Source of the DNA: Pelotomaculum sp. UBA5255
Lineage (GTDB): Bacteria > Bacillota > Desulfotomaculia > Desulfotomaculales > Pelotomaculaceae
DNA: 20,470 nt
NCBI GenBank assembly: GCA_002408725.1
Contig: DHTR01000049.1
Location: forward strand, 22,965 to 43,434
Reading direction: 5' to 3'
This document shows positions 14,571 through 20,470 of the stretch, in pieces. Each line of letters opens with the position of its first letter. Within the stretch, counting starts at the first letter, position 1. The notes beneath the pieces are model-generated. The model saw nothing but the letters and a program-made list of their open reading frames with translations. It ran no database searches and was not told the DNA's origin. The translations under genes were made by a program, and so were the position numbers.

Positions 14571-15669
14571 GGTTATAACCACTGTTGGCACATCTTTATT
14601 TAGCAACTACCTGGATGCTAATAAAGATATCGAAATTCACTACAAAAATATAAAAGAAAAGCCTTTTAAAGAATATCACAATTTGCAGGCCAGGATTAAG
14701 CAGGTAAAGGCAAGGGTAACTCCTTGGGCCGCTAATAATATTGAAGCTTCGGCGGAAATAAAAAGCCTGTGGAAAATCTATGAATTTCTGAAGCAGCCCC
14801 TGGACGTTTACCTTATAGCTACCGATACAGTCGTTTCCGCGCTGGCAGCAGAAATAATCAAAGCAAGGTTTGACGGGGAACCGGACTTTACCGTGCATTT
14901 TAAAGATGCAGACATTATCACCGGCCTACAGGTAAAAGATTATCAACTTTTTGTACGGGAGGGACTGCCCAACCTTGTCTACCGGATTGGGGAAATTACT
15001 GCTAATCATTATGGTGAGGCAATATTTAATATTGCCGGTGGTTATAAGGGAGTAATACCTTACATGACCGTTATGGCCCTCGTGAACAACTGGAGCATCT
15101 ACTACATTTTCGAGGAGTCTCAAACGGTTATAGAAATTCCCAGGGCGCCTATTAAAATTGACTATGATGTATTTGAAAAATATTCGCGGGAAGTTAACAT
15201 GCTGGAAGAAGGCATTGAAAAATACAACCATATTAGATCAAAAAGCTTCCTGGAATTCACCAAGTTGGAGAAAATGGGTCTGGTTGAGGCAATAGACGAC
15301 ATAGCCTTTTTAAGCCCCCTAGGTGTAATATTTCATGAAAAGTACAGGCAGAGGTTTTTCGATTTTTATTGCAATGATGAAGTGTGGGAAGAGATACAGA
15401 ACCAGAAAGACATACAGCGTATAATTACTGAAAAGTTTGCAAATAAAGCTGCTCGGGAAAATAAAACCGAGACTAAAGGTATGCATATGGTTTTCGATGA
15501 TGGCGACAATCAAAACAGAATTTATTATTTCAAACACGGGGGCAGCATCTATATTTACAAAACATTTCAAAATGAAGAAGCTGCCAGGAAGTTTATTGAT
15601 TCTACGTTAAACAAAGAAGAAGTTATGAAAAAGGCTAAAAAAAGAAAGTGGGGGTTAAAAGATGTATAA
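14563..15669 (+). CDS. CARF-domain effector with probable C-terminal RelE-like RNase (Cami1-like)
   Basis: A 368-residue protein inside the cmr operon. Residues 1 to about 205 form a CARF domain of the APE2256 type: the first strand and loop ITTVGTSLFSNYL, LIATDTVVSAL, IITGLQVKD, FNIAGGYKGVIPYMTVMAL and YYIFEESQTVIEIPRAPI. A short winged-helix-like linker follows (about 225-265, LEKMGLVEAIDDIAFLSPLG). The last 100 residues begin with EVWEEIQNQKDIQRII and contain NRIYYFKHGGSIYIYKTF (R319, K333), a layout like RelE/HigB mRNA interferases. The basic tail is rich in Lys. By analogy with CARF-RelE proteins (Cami1), it would cut mRNA on the ribosome when cyclic oligoadenylate binds. The CARF call is firm; RelE is by pattern only. 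Eight-base overlaps with cmr3 and cmr4. Confidence 0.8.
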   Translation: MIRVITTVGTSLFSNYLDANKDIEIHYKNIKEKPFKEYHNLQARIKQVKARVTPWAANNIEASAEIKSLWKIYEFLKQPLDVYLIATDTVVSALAAEIIKARFDGEPDFTVHFKDADIITGLQVKDYQLFVREGLPNLVYRIGEITANHYGEAIFNIAGGYKGVIPYMTVMALVNNWSIYYIFEESQTVIEIPRAPIKIDYDVFEKYSREVNMLEEGIEKYNHIRSKSFLEFTKLEKMGLVEAIDDIAFLSPLGVIFHEKYRQRFFDFYCNDEVWEEIQNQKDIQRIITEKFANKAARENKTETKGMHMVFDDGDNQNRIYYFKHGGSIYIYKTFQNEEAARKFIDSTLNKEEVMKKAKKRKWGLKDV

Positions 15670-16669
15670 ATTAGCGAGACCGTTGTTTTTTATCTGCGAA
15701 ACATCGCTTCATGCAGGCAGCGGTAATGACCTGGGCATAGTGGATCTGCCCGTGCAAAGAGAAAGACACACCGGGTTTCCCAAAGTGGAAGGTTCCGGCA
15801 TAAAGGGTTGCATTCGCGAGGTTTTCGAAGAAATGGTGCCGGCCATAGCCGCAGGCAAAAAGGATTTTAAATTCACCGGTAACTCGATTAGTAAAGATGA
15901 ATTGACAAAAGCCATTAATCTGGTCTTCGGCCCGGAAAAGGGCGGTGATCATGCGGGCGCACTGGGCTTTACCGATGCCAGGCTATTGCTTTTTCCGGTG
16001 AAATCCATGAAGGGGGTTTTTGCCTGGGTCACCTGTCCCAGGGTACTGGAGCGTTTCAAAAGGGACATGCTTCTTTGCGGGATAGATCATAAATTAGAAA
16101 TGCCTTTAGAAAACTCAACTCCCCGGGACAGTGATTTATTTGTTAAAGACAATAAGGTTGTTTTGGAGGAGTACACTTTTGAAATCAATAATAAGAATGA
16201 GGAATGCTGCACTAATATGGCCGATTGGCTTTCTAAAAATGTAATACCCTCCGGTGATACGCATAAATACTGGAGAGAAAAAATGACCCGCGATATGGTG
16301 GTAATATCCGATGACGACTTCCGGGACTTTGTAAGCCTGTCCACCGAAGTGGTCACCAGAACAAAAATCGACAGCAGTACTGGAACCGTAGCCAAAGGGC
16401 AGCTATTTACTGAGGAGTACCTGCCGCCGGAGACCGTGCTATATTCTCTGGCTCTGGCCACCCCACTGTTCAGCAACGATAAAGGAATATTTAAGACCGG
16501 AAAAAACGGTGTTAAAACAGACAAACCCGAAGAGGAAGAAGTACTAGAATTTCTTACCGGTAACTTGCCCCAGGTCATCCAAATCGGAGGAAACGCCACT
16601 ATTGGTAAAGGCCTTGCATGGGTAAATATGCACGTTGAATTGTCCCAAGGAGGTGCAAAAAATGAGTGA
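15662..16669 (+). CDS. cmr4: Cmr4, backbone RAMP and target-RNA nuclease
   Basis: A 335-residue Cas7-like subunit that polymerises along the crRNA and cuts bound target RNA at 6-base intervals. The N terminus ETSLHAGSGNDLGIVDLPVQRERHTGFPKVEGSGIKGCIR is the Cmr4 signature. H17 and D28 occupy the positions of the conserved His and the catalytic Asp known from other Cmr4 proteins, so RNA cleavage should be intact. The ending NLPQVIQIGGNATIGKGLAWVNM supplies the glycine-rich loop. Its start overlaps the CARF-RelE gene by 8 bases and its end overlaps cmr5 by 8 bases. Confidence 0.95.
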   Translation: MYKLARPLFFICETSLHAGSGNDLGIVDLPVQRERHTGFPKVEGSGIKGCIREVFEEMVPAIAAGKKDFKFTGNSISKDELTKAINLVFGPEKGGDHAGALGFTDARLLLFPVKSMKGVFAWVTCPRVLERFKRDMLLCGIDHKLEMPLENSTPRDSDLFVKDNKVVLEEYTFEINNKNEECCTNMADWLSKNVIPSGDTHKYWREKMTRDMVVISDDDFRDFVSLSTEVVTRTKIDSSTGTVAKGQLFTEEYLPPETVLYSLALATPLFSNDKGIFKTGKNGVKTDKPEEEEVLEFLTGNLPQVIQIGGNATIGKGLAWVNMHVELSQGGAKNE

Positions 16670-17081
16670 AAATACCGTGCTAAGAGGAATTGAACAGCGC
16701 CGTGCCGTTTTTGCTTACCGGAATGTTGAGGAGGCCATCGAAAAACTAGGTGGCAATGAAAGCAAGGATTCTGTCAGGTACAAAGGTTACGCGAAAAAGA
16801 TTCCGGCTCTGATTAAAACAAATGGACTTGGGGCTACTTATGCTTTTATCAAATCAAAGGACAATACGGCGGCTTATGCTTTAATATACAGCCAGACCGG
16901 TGAATGGCTGCGGGAGTGCTACGGTGACACCTTTACCCGGGAAGAAGACCTGGTGAAGTGCTTAATCTCCCTTCCATCAGTGGAATACCGGACCGCCACA
17001 GTAGAAGTTCTCGCGCTGTTCAACTGGCTCCGCCGTTTTGCTGAAGGACTGATTGAAGGGGTGGTGGAAGATGAGAATTAA
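16662..17081 (+). CDS. cmr5: Cmr5, small subunit of the type III-B complex
   Basis: About 139 residues, all-helical in appearance, with no catalytic motif. The pattern EQRRAVFAYRNVEEAI...YKGYAKKIPALIKTNGLGATYAFIKSK is typical of Cmr5, which forms the filament alongside Cmr4. The ATG at 16662 is fixed by AAGGAGGTG seven bases upstream (16647-16655). A start 9 codons earlier has no such site. The strong ribosome site fits a multi-copy subunit. It overlaps cmr4 by 8 bases and cmr6 by 11. Confidence 0.92.
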   Translation: MSENTVLRGIEQRRAVFAYRNVEEAIEKLGGNESKDSVRYKGYAKKIPALIKTNGLGATYAFIKSKDNTAAYALIYSQTGEWLRECYGDTFTREEDLVKCLISLPSVEYRTATVEVLALFNWLRRFAEGLIEGVVEDEN

Positions 17082-18183
17082 AGGGAAAATAAAAAAGCTG
17101 ACTGATAGGGGTTTTGGATTTATAGCATACAATGAAAACGATATTTATAAAGATATATTCTTTCATATTTCAGATGTCGCCCCTGGCGACAAGCAGCGCC
17201 TGGCCGAAGGCATAGAGGTGGAGTTTGAGCCTGGAACCGGTAGAAACGGGCGCCCGGCAGCCAAAAGTGTAGCGGTATGTAGTTTTAGTAGAAGCGGAGC
17301 GATTCACCCACCTGCTTCCGGACCTGTGAGTACTACTACGGAAAGTGCTAATTCCAACTACTGTTTGCCTGCTGATACCCTAAAGATCTTCGACCCTTTT
17401 GCTATAGACAACATCTCCTTGTTTCTAAATAAGGCAGCCTATTTTACTGGAAGTAAGTTTGATTATAGATTGAGTAGGGACGACAGGGATAAGCGGATTG
17501 ACCCCGGTAGGTATAACGGCGTGCCTTTTAAACAAATAATTGCCCGCCGGAAGAAAGCCATCCGGGAAATGGGTTTGACAAGCGAATCGCTAAGGTTGTC
17601 CGTAGACTGGCGCCTGGTAGTCGGGTTGGGAGGCGCCTCCGTTTACGAAGCATCAATGACCCTACATCATATCTATGGCGTGCCCTATTTACCCGGCAGC
17701 GCAATCAAAGGATTGGCCAGGAACCGGGTGATTGTCGAACTATTTAATAATGTTGAGGGAGATAGGGAAAAAGACGCCCTGGGTGACTCCGGTTTTTGCC
17801 ATATTTTTGGCAGCCCAGAGAATAGCGTTACCGGAGCATACCGGGGTGCAGTGAGGTTTTTCGATGCTTTTCCTGTTTCCAACCCAACAATTTCTCTTGA
17901 TGTAATGAATCCTCATTACGGGCCTTATTACGCTGGGGACAAGCCACCGGCTGATTATCATAACCCGGTGCCGGTATGCTTTTTGACGGTAGAAGATGCA
18001 AGTTTTGATATTTGCATCGGCATTAATGAATCAGACAACACTGCTATTGAAAGTGGAGTTTTTGTCGGCAAGACCCCTCTTGAGGTAGCCGCCGAATGGG
18101 TCGAAAGGGCGCTTACAGAACACGGCATTGGGGCCAAGACATCCGTAGGCTATGGTTTGTTTCAAGCAAAGGGAGCCGGTTGA
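17071..18183 (+). CDS. cmr6: Cmr6 with an N-terminal cold-shock domain fusion
   Basis: A 370-residue protein in two parts. Residues 1 to about 70 are a cold-shock (OB-fold) domain: GKIKKLTDRGFGFIAYN carries the RNP1-like GFGFI (14-18) and DIFFHISDV (28-36) is RNP2-like. The segment then ends with EGIEVEFEPGTGRNGRPAAKSV. A low-complexity linker (about 75-105) follows. The rest is Cmr6: SVDWRLVVGLGGASVYEASMTLHHIYGVPYLPGSAIKGLAR, FCHIFGSP, YRGAVRFFDAFP, DVMNPHYGPYYAGDKPPADYHNP and the glycine loop GAKTSVGYGLFQ. Typical Cmr6 proteins have about 230-300 residues. The ATG at 17071 follows AAGGGGTGG. The frame is continuous, so the fusion is in the DNA as given. The extra domain probably adds single-stranded RNA binding near the crRNA 3-prime end. 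Confidence 0.92.
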   Translation: MRIKGKIKKLTDRGFGFIAYNENDIYKDIFFHISDVAPGDKQRLAEGIEVEFEPGTGRNGRPAAKSVAVCSFSRSGAIHPPASGPVSTTTESANSNYCLPADTLKIFDPFAIDNISLFLNKAAYFTGSKFDYRLSRDDRDKRIDPGRYNGVPFKQIIARRKKAIREMGLTSESLRLSVDWRLVVGLGGASVYEASMTLHHIYGVPYLPGSAIKGLARNRVIVELFNNVEGDREKDALGDSGFCHIFGSPENSVTGAYRGAVRFFDAFPVSNPTISLDVMNPHYGPYYAGDKPPADYHNPVPVCFLTVEDASFDICIGINESDNTAIESGVFVGKTPLEVAAEWVERALTEHGIGAKTSVGYGLFQAKGAG

Positions 18184-18277
18184 TTATCGAGAACAGGATT
18201 TAAAACTATGTTTCTTCGGAAGCGGTACATGCTCTGTGGTAAAAGTGAAAAATTATATAAACTTTATAGGTGATTGT
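18184..18277 (+). other. Gap separating effector and adaptation genes
   Basis: The 94-base gap is the only real intergenic space between the stand-alone CARF gene and cas2. It is AT-rich near its end (TATATAA around 18254), but no convincing -35 is seen. It may hold a separate promoter for cas4-cas1-cas2. Confidence 0.3.
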
Positions 18278-18784
18278 ATGGAAAACCGTGAAATCAACGT
18301 CAGCGGCACCCTGGTATGGTACTATTACATCTGTCCCCGTGAGGTCTGGCTGATTGGGCACCAGATCACTCCCGACCAGGACAACGCCAATGTGTCCCTC
18401 GGCCGGTTTATCCAGAATTATTCTTATCCAAGGGAACGCAAAGAACTTGCCGTCGGCCACAGCAAGATGGATGTGTTCAAAATTGCCGGAGGGGAACTAA
18501 TCATAGGCGAGGTTAAAAAAACTTCTAAGTACCGCCGGAGCGCGCGCATGCAACTGGCCTTCTATCTCGATGAACTCAAACAGCGTGGCGTAAACGCCAA
18601 GGGAGAACTGCGTTTCCCGCGTGAAAAACAGCGCGAGGAAGTTTTACTGGATGAAGAAACGGAAAAAGCGCTGGATGGGACTAAACGGGAAATATTACGC
18701 ATATTATACCTCCCCCAACCCCCTCATCCCGTAAAAATAAAGTTCTGTAAAAACTGCGCTTATGCTGAATTTTGCTGGTCATAG
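18278..18784 (+). CDS. cas4: Cas4, Fe-S RecB-like nuclease for spacer processing
   Basis: A 168-residue PD-(D/E)XK nuclease that trims prespacers and helps fix their orientation. Four Cys that can hold an iron-sulfur cluster are present: C19 in YYYICPREVWL, and C157, C160 and C166 in FCKNCAYAEFCWS at the end. The nuclease core has D65 (HSKMDVFK) and the E78-V-K80 motif (IIGEVKKTSKY), followed by the QxxxY-type helix RMQLAFYLDELK. The ATG at 18278 has AGGTGA upstream. A longer in-frame extension to 18152 overlaps cmr6 and lacks family features. The stop lies 11 bases before the cas1 start. Confidence 0.93.
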   Translation: MENREINVSGTLVWYYYICPREVWLIGHQITPDQDNANVSLGRFIQNYSYPRERKELAVGHSKMDVFKIAGGELIIGEVKKTSKYRRSARMQLAFYLDELKQRGVNAKGELRFPREKQREEVLLDEETEKALDGTKREILRILYLPQPPHPVKIKFCKNCAYAEFCWS

Positions 18785-18795
18785 GGGGGATTAAA

Positions 18796-19788
18796 TTGAA
18801 GAAGACTTTGTACATTTTTACAAACGGAGAGCTGATTAGAAAAGATAATACCCTTTATTTCGAAGGCGCTGATTTTAGAAAATTTATTCCTGTGGAAGAC
18901 ACCGGTGAGATTATGATTTTCGGCGAGGTCACCTTTAATAAAAAGCTTTTGGATTTCCTGTCCCAAAGAGAAATTGTACTGCACTTTTTTAATTACTACG
19001 GCTACTATATGGGCACCTTTTACCCCAGGGAACACCTGAATTCCGGTTACATGACCTTGAGGCAGGCCGAGCATTATCTTGATGATGAGAAACGGCTCAC
19101 CTTAGCCCGGGAAATAGTGCAGGGGGCAGCTAGAAATATCCGTCAGGTGCTGAAATATTATCAAAGCCGCGAAAAAAATACCTCCGAAACTGTTCAGTCG
19201 GTGGAAAAACTAACAGAAATAATTAATGAATGTTCAGATATTGCATCTTTGATGGGCGTCGAAGGGAATATTCGGGATCATTACTATAAAGCTTTTGACA
19301 ATATAATTGAAAATCCGGATTTTATTTTTCAGGTCCGCAGCAGGCGACCTCCGAAAAATTATCTTAACACGCTCATTAGTTTTGGGAACTCGCTGCTTTA
19401 TACTATTTGTCTCAGTGAGATTTACAAGACCCATTTAGACCCGCGTATTGGCTATCTTCATGCTACTAATTTTCGCAGATTCACCTTGAATCTCGACCTT
19501 GCGGAAATATTTAAGCCAATCATTATTGACCGTATCATTTTTACTCTGATAGGCAAAAAAATGGTTACAAAACAGGACTTTGATCAGGATACACAGGGAA
19601 TTATGCTAAAAGAAAAAGCAAGGAAATCCTTCGTCGAAGAACTGGATAATAAACTCAAGACCACTATAAATCACAGAGAAATCGGACGACAGGTTTCTTA
19701 CCGCAGGCTGATCCGTCTGGAGCTTTATAAAATAGAAAAACACCTGATGGGTGAAAAGGAATACAATGCCTTCGTTGCCCGTTGGTAA
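18796..19788 (+). CDS. cas1: Cas1, spacer integrase
   Basis: About 330 residues from TTG 18796, which is preceded by GGGGGG at 18784-18789. The protein then begins MKKTLYIFTNGELIRKDNTLYFEG, the normal Cas1 beta domain. The three metal-binding positions are visible: E156 in LMGVEGNIRDHYY, H222 in GYLHATNFRRF, and D234/E237 in NLDLAEIFKP. Cas1 forms the integrase with Cas2 and joins prespacers to the leader-proximal repeat. No reverse transcriptase or other domain is fused. It overlaps the longest possible cas2 frame slightly, but not the preferred cas2 start. Confidence 0.96.
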   Translation: MKKTLYIFTNGELIRKDNTLYFEGADFRKFIPVEDTGEIMIFGEVTFNKKLLDFLSQREIVLHFFNYYGYYMGTFYPREHLNSGYMTLRQAEHYLDDEKRLTLAREIVQGAARNIRQVLKYYQSREKNTSETVQSVEKLTEIINECSDIASLMGVEGNIRDHYYKAFDNIIENPDFIFQVRSRRPPKNYLNTLISFGNSLLYTICLSEIYKTHLDPRIGYLHATNFRRFTLNLDLAEIFKPIIIDRIIFTLIGKKMVTKQDFDQDTQGIMLKEKARKSFVEELDNKLKTTINHREIGRQVSYRRLIRLELYKIEKHLMGEKEYNAFVARW

Positions 19789-19808
19789 ATCTGAAAGTGG
19801 TGTTTGTA

Positions 19809-20072
19809 GTGTTTATCATTTTAGTATATGATGTTAATCAAAAGAGAGTAAGCAAAGTATTAAAAAAGTGTCGTCAATACCTCCACTGGGTACAAAACTC
19901 GGTCCTCGAAGGAGAGATTTCTGATGCAAATGTTAAAAAGTTGAAAATGGAACTGGAGCGAATCATAAAAAAAGATGAGGACTCAGTAATATTTTATAAT
20001 TTGCGGACGACTAAATATTCCTCCAGAGAAATCATGGGACTGGAAAAAGGCGGGCAAGAAAATATTATTTAG
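19809..20072 (+). CDS. cas2: Cas2, structural subunit of the integrase
   Basis: 87 residues from GTG 19809: MFIILVYDVNQKRVSKVLKKC, with the conserved Asp (D8) after the first strand. HWVQNSVLEGEI and a ferredoxin-like pattern follow. AAAGTGG at 19794-19800 fits this start. Two further GTG codons (19797, 19800) and an ATG region at 19782 are in frame, but would put extra hydrophobic residues before the first strand. Cas2 bridges two Cas1 dimers. The last gene before the leader. Confidence 0.94.
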   Translation: MFIILVYDVNQKRVSKVLKKCRQYLHWVQNSVLEGEISDANVKKLKMELERIIKKDEDSVIFYNLRTTKYSSREIMGLEKGGQENII

Positions 20073-20088
20073 AATCTTAATATTTTTT
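20059..20088 (+). terminator. AT-rich terminator-like hairpin at the end of cas2
   Basis: AAAATATTA (20059-20067) pairs exactly with TAATATTTT (20078-20086) around a 10-base loop, and the T tract runs to 20088. The stem contains only A-T pairs and starts within the cas2 codons, so it is weak. It would separate cas transcription from the array. Confidence 0.4.
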
Positions 20089-20239
20089 GTCGTCGACCTA
20101 TGATAAGGTAAAATCACCCGTCGACAGACGACAATTTTAATTGGTGCACCCCTTGATAAATGAGCAAACTTAAAAACCTAGTTTTCCGAGAACCTAAAGA
20201 GATAAAATAAAAAGGCTTTTTTTTCGGGCCTTTTGACGG
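20089..20239 (+). promoter_or_regulatory. CRISPR leader
   Basis: About 150 bases between cas2 and the first repeat, AT-rich with no gene. It contains GTCGTCGAC (20089-20097) and the imperfect inverted partner GTCGACAGACGAC (20120-20132). Directly before the array lies a hairpin AAAAGGC (20210-20216) / GCCTTTT (20228-20234) with a T-rich loop. Position and cas gene orientation indicate that array transcription runs rightward from here. Confidence 0.7.
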
Positions 20240-20466
20240 GTTTTTAGCCTACCTATGAGGAATTGAAACCCCGTCAACAACGCCAATCAGATTTACATTG
20301 ATGCCGTTTTTAGCCTACCTATGAGGAATTGAAACACTCATTCCAATGCACACCCAAAAGAGTGCCCCCAGTTTTTAGCCTACCTATGAGGAATTGAAAC
20401 CTCTATAATATACACTTGAGCCGGAAAACCCACAAGATTTCCAGCCTACCTATGAGGAATTGAAAC
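20240..20466 (+). CRISPR. CRISPR array, 4 repeats visible, truncated by the window edge
   Basis: Repeats of 30 bases lie at 20240-20269, 20306-20335, 20371-20400 and 20437-20466. They begin GTTTTTAGCC, have CTACCTATGAGG in the middle and end AATTGAAAC. The first three are identical; the fourth begins ATTTCC instead of GTTTTT (three differences). Spacers are 36, 35 and 36 bases, all different from each other. The last 8 bases ATTGAAAC match the usual crRNA 5-prime tag, which fixes the direction as plus. The repeat has little internal pairing. The array continues past the right edge, since spacer sequence follows the fourth repeat. Confidence 0.98.
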
Positions 20467-20470
20467 TCCA

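Noticed and set aside
16087..16599. Long minus-strand frame of 170 codons opposite cmr4
   Set aside because: Ser/Leu/Thr-rich antisense shadow of cmr4, whose identity is certain.
18152..18277. 42-residue N-terminal extension of cas4
   Set aside because: The extension overlaps cmr6, has no Cas4 features, and AGGTGA correctly positions the ATG at 18278.

Overview
The window looks like a piece of a spore-forming, moderate-GC Firmicute of the Peptococcaceae type (Pelotomaculum/Desulfotomaculum-like). This rests on the presence of spoVG, the conserved spoVG-glmU-prs order, strong AGGAGG-type ribosome binding sites, frequent GTG/TTG starts and the overall gene style. The genus is an inference, since no 16S or other marker gene is present.

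Region 1 (about 1-8.5 kb) is chromosomal backbone, entirely on the minus strand. Read in the direction of transcription it holds a cyanophycin-synthetase-like fragment, ispE, a GntR/FadR regulator coupled by a TAATG overlap to a MobA-like nucleotidyltransferase, a YghO-like acyltransferase-fold protein, spoVG (with a sigma-H-like promoter and a clear terminator), glmU, prs, a sucrose-phosphatase-like HAD enzyme and a DUF2179 membrane protein.

Region 2 (8.5-9.9 kb) is a junction. It has a plus-strand L,D-transpeptidase with a C-terminal LysM, then about 0.7 kb of mostly non-coding or decayed DNA that includes a 45-codon remnant of a zf-HC2 anti-sigma-like protein and a perfect 9-bp inverted repeat.

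Region 3 (9.9-20.47 kb) is a type III-B (Cmr) CRISPR-Cas locus, all on the plus strand. It contains a broken cas6 remnant, a stand-alone CARF protein, cmr1, an HD-less cas10/cmr2 with intact GGDD, cmr3, a CARF protein with a probable RelE-like RNase tail, cmr4, cmr5, and a cmr6 carrying an N-terminal cold-shock domain. After a 94-nt gap come cas4, cas1 and cas2, then a leader and a CRISPR array that runs off the right edge (four repeats visible).

How the CRISPR genes fit together (family knowledge plus inference): Cmr1/3/4/5/6 and Cas10 form the RNA-targeting complex, and Cmr4 cuts target RNA. Cas10 lacks its DNase domain but keeps the cyclase palm, so interference should depend on cyclic oligoadenylate. 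The CARF-RelE protein is the likely toxic effector, and the small CARF protein is a possible sensor or ring nuclease. Cas4-Cas1-Cas2 acquire spacers. crRNA processing must use a Cas6 encoded elsewhere, because the local cas6 is destroyed. The most unusual features are the cold-shock-domain-Cmr6 fusion and the signalling-only organisation with an embedded CARF-RelE effector.
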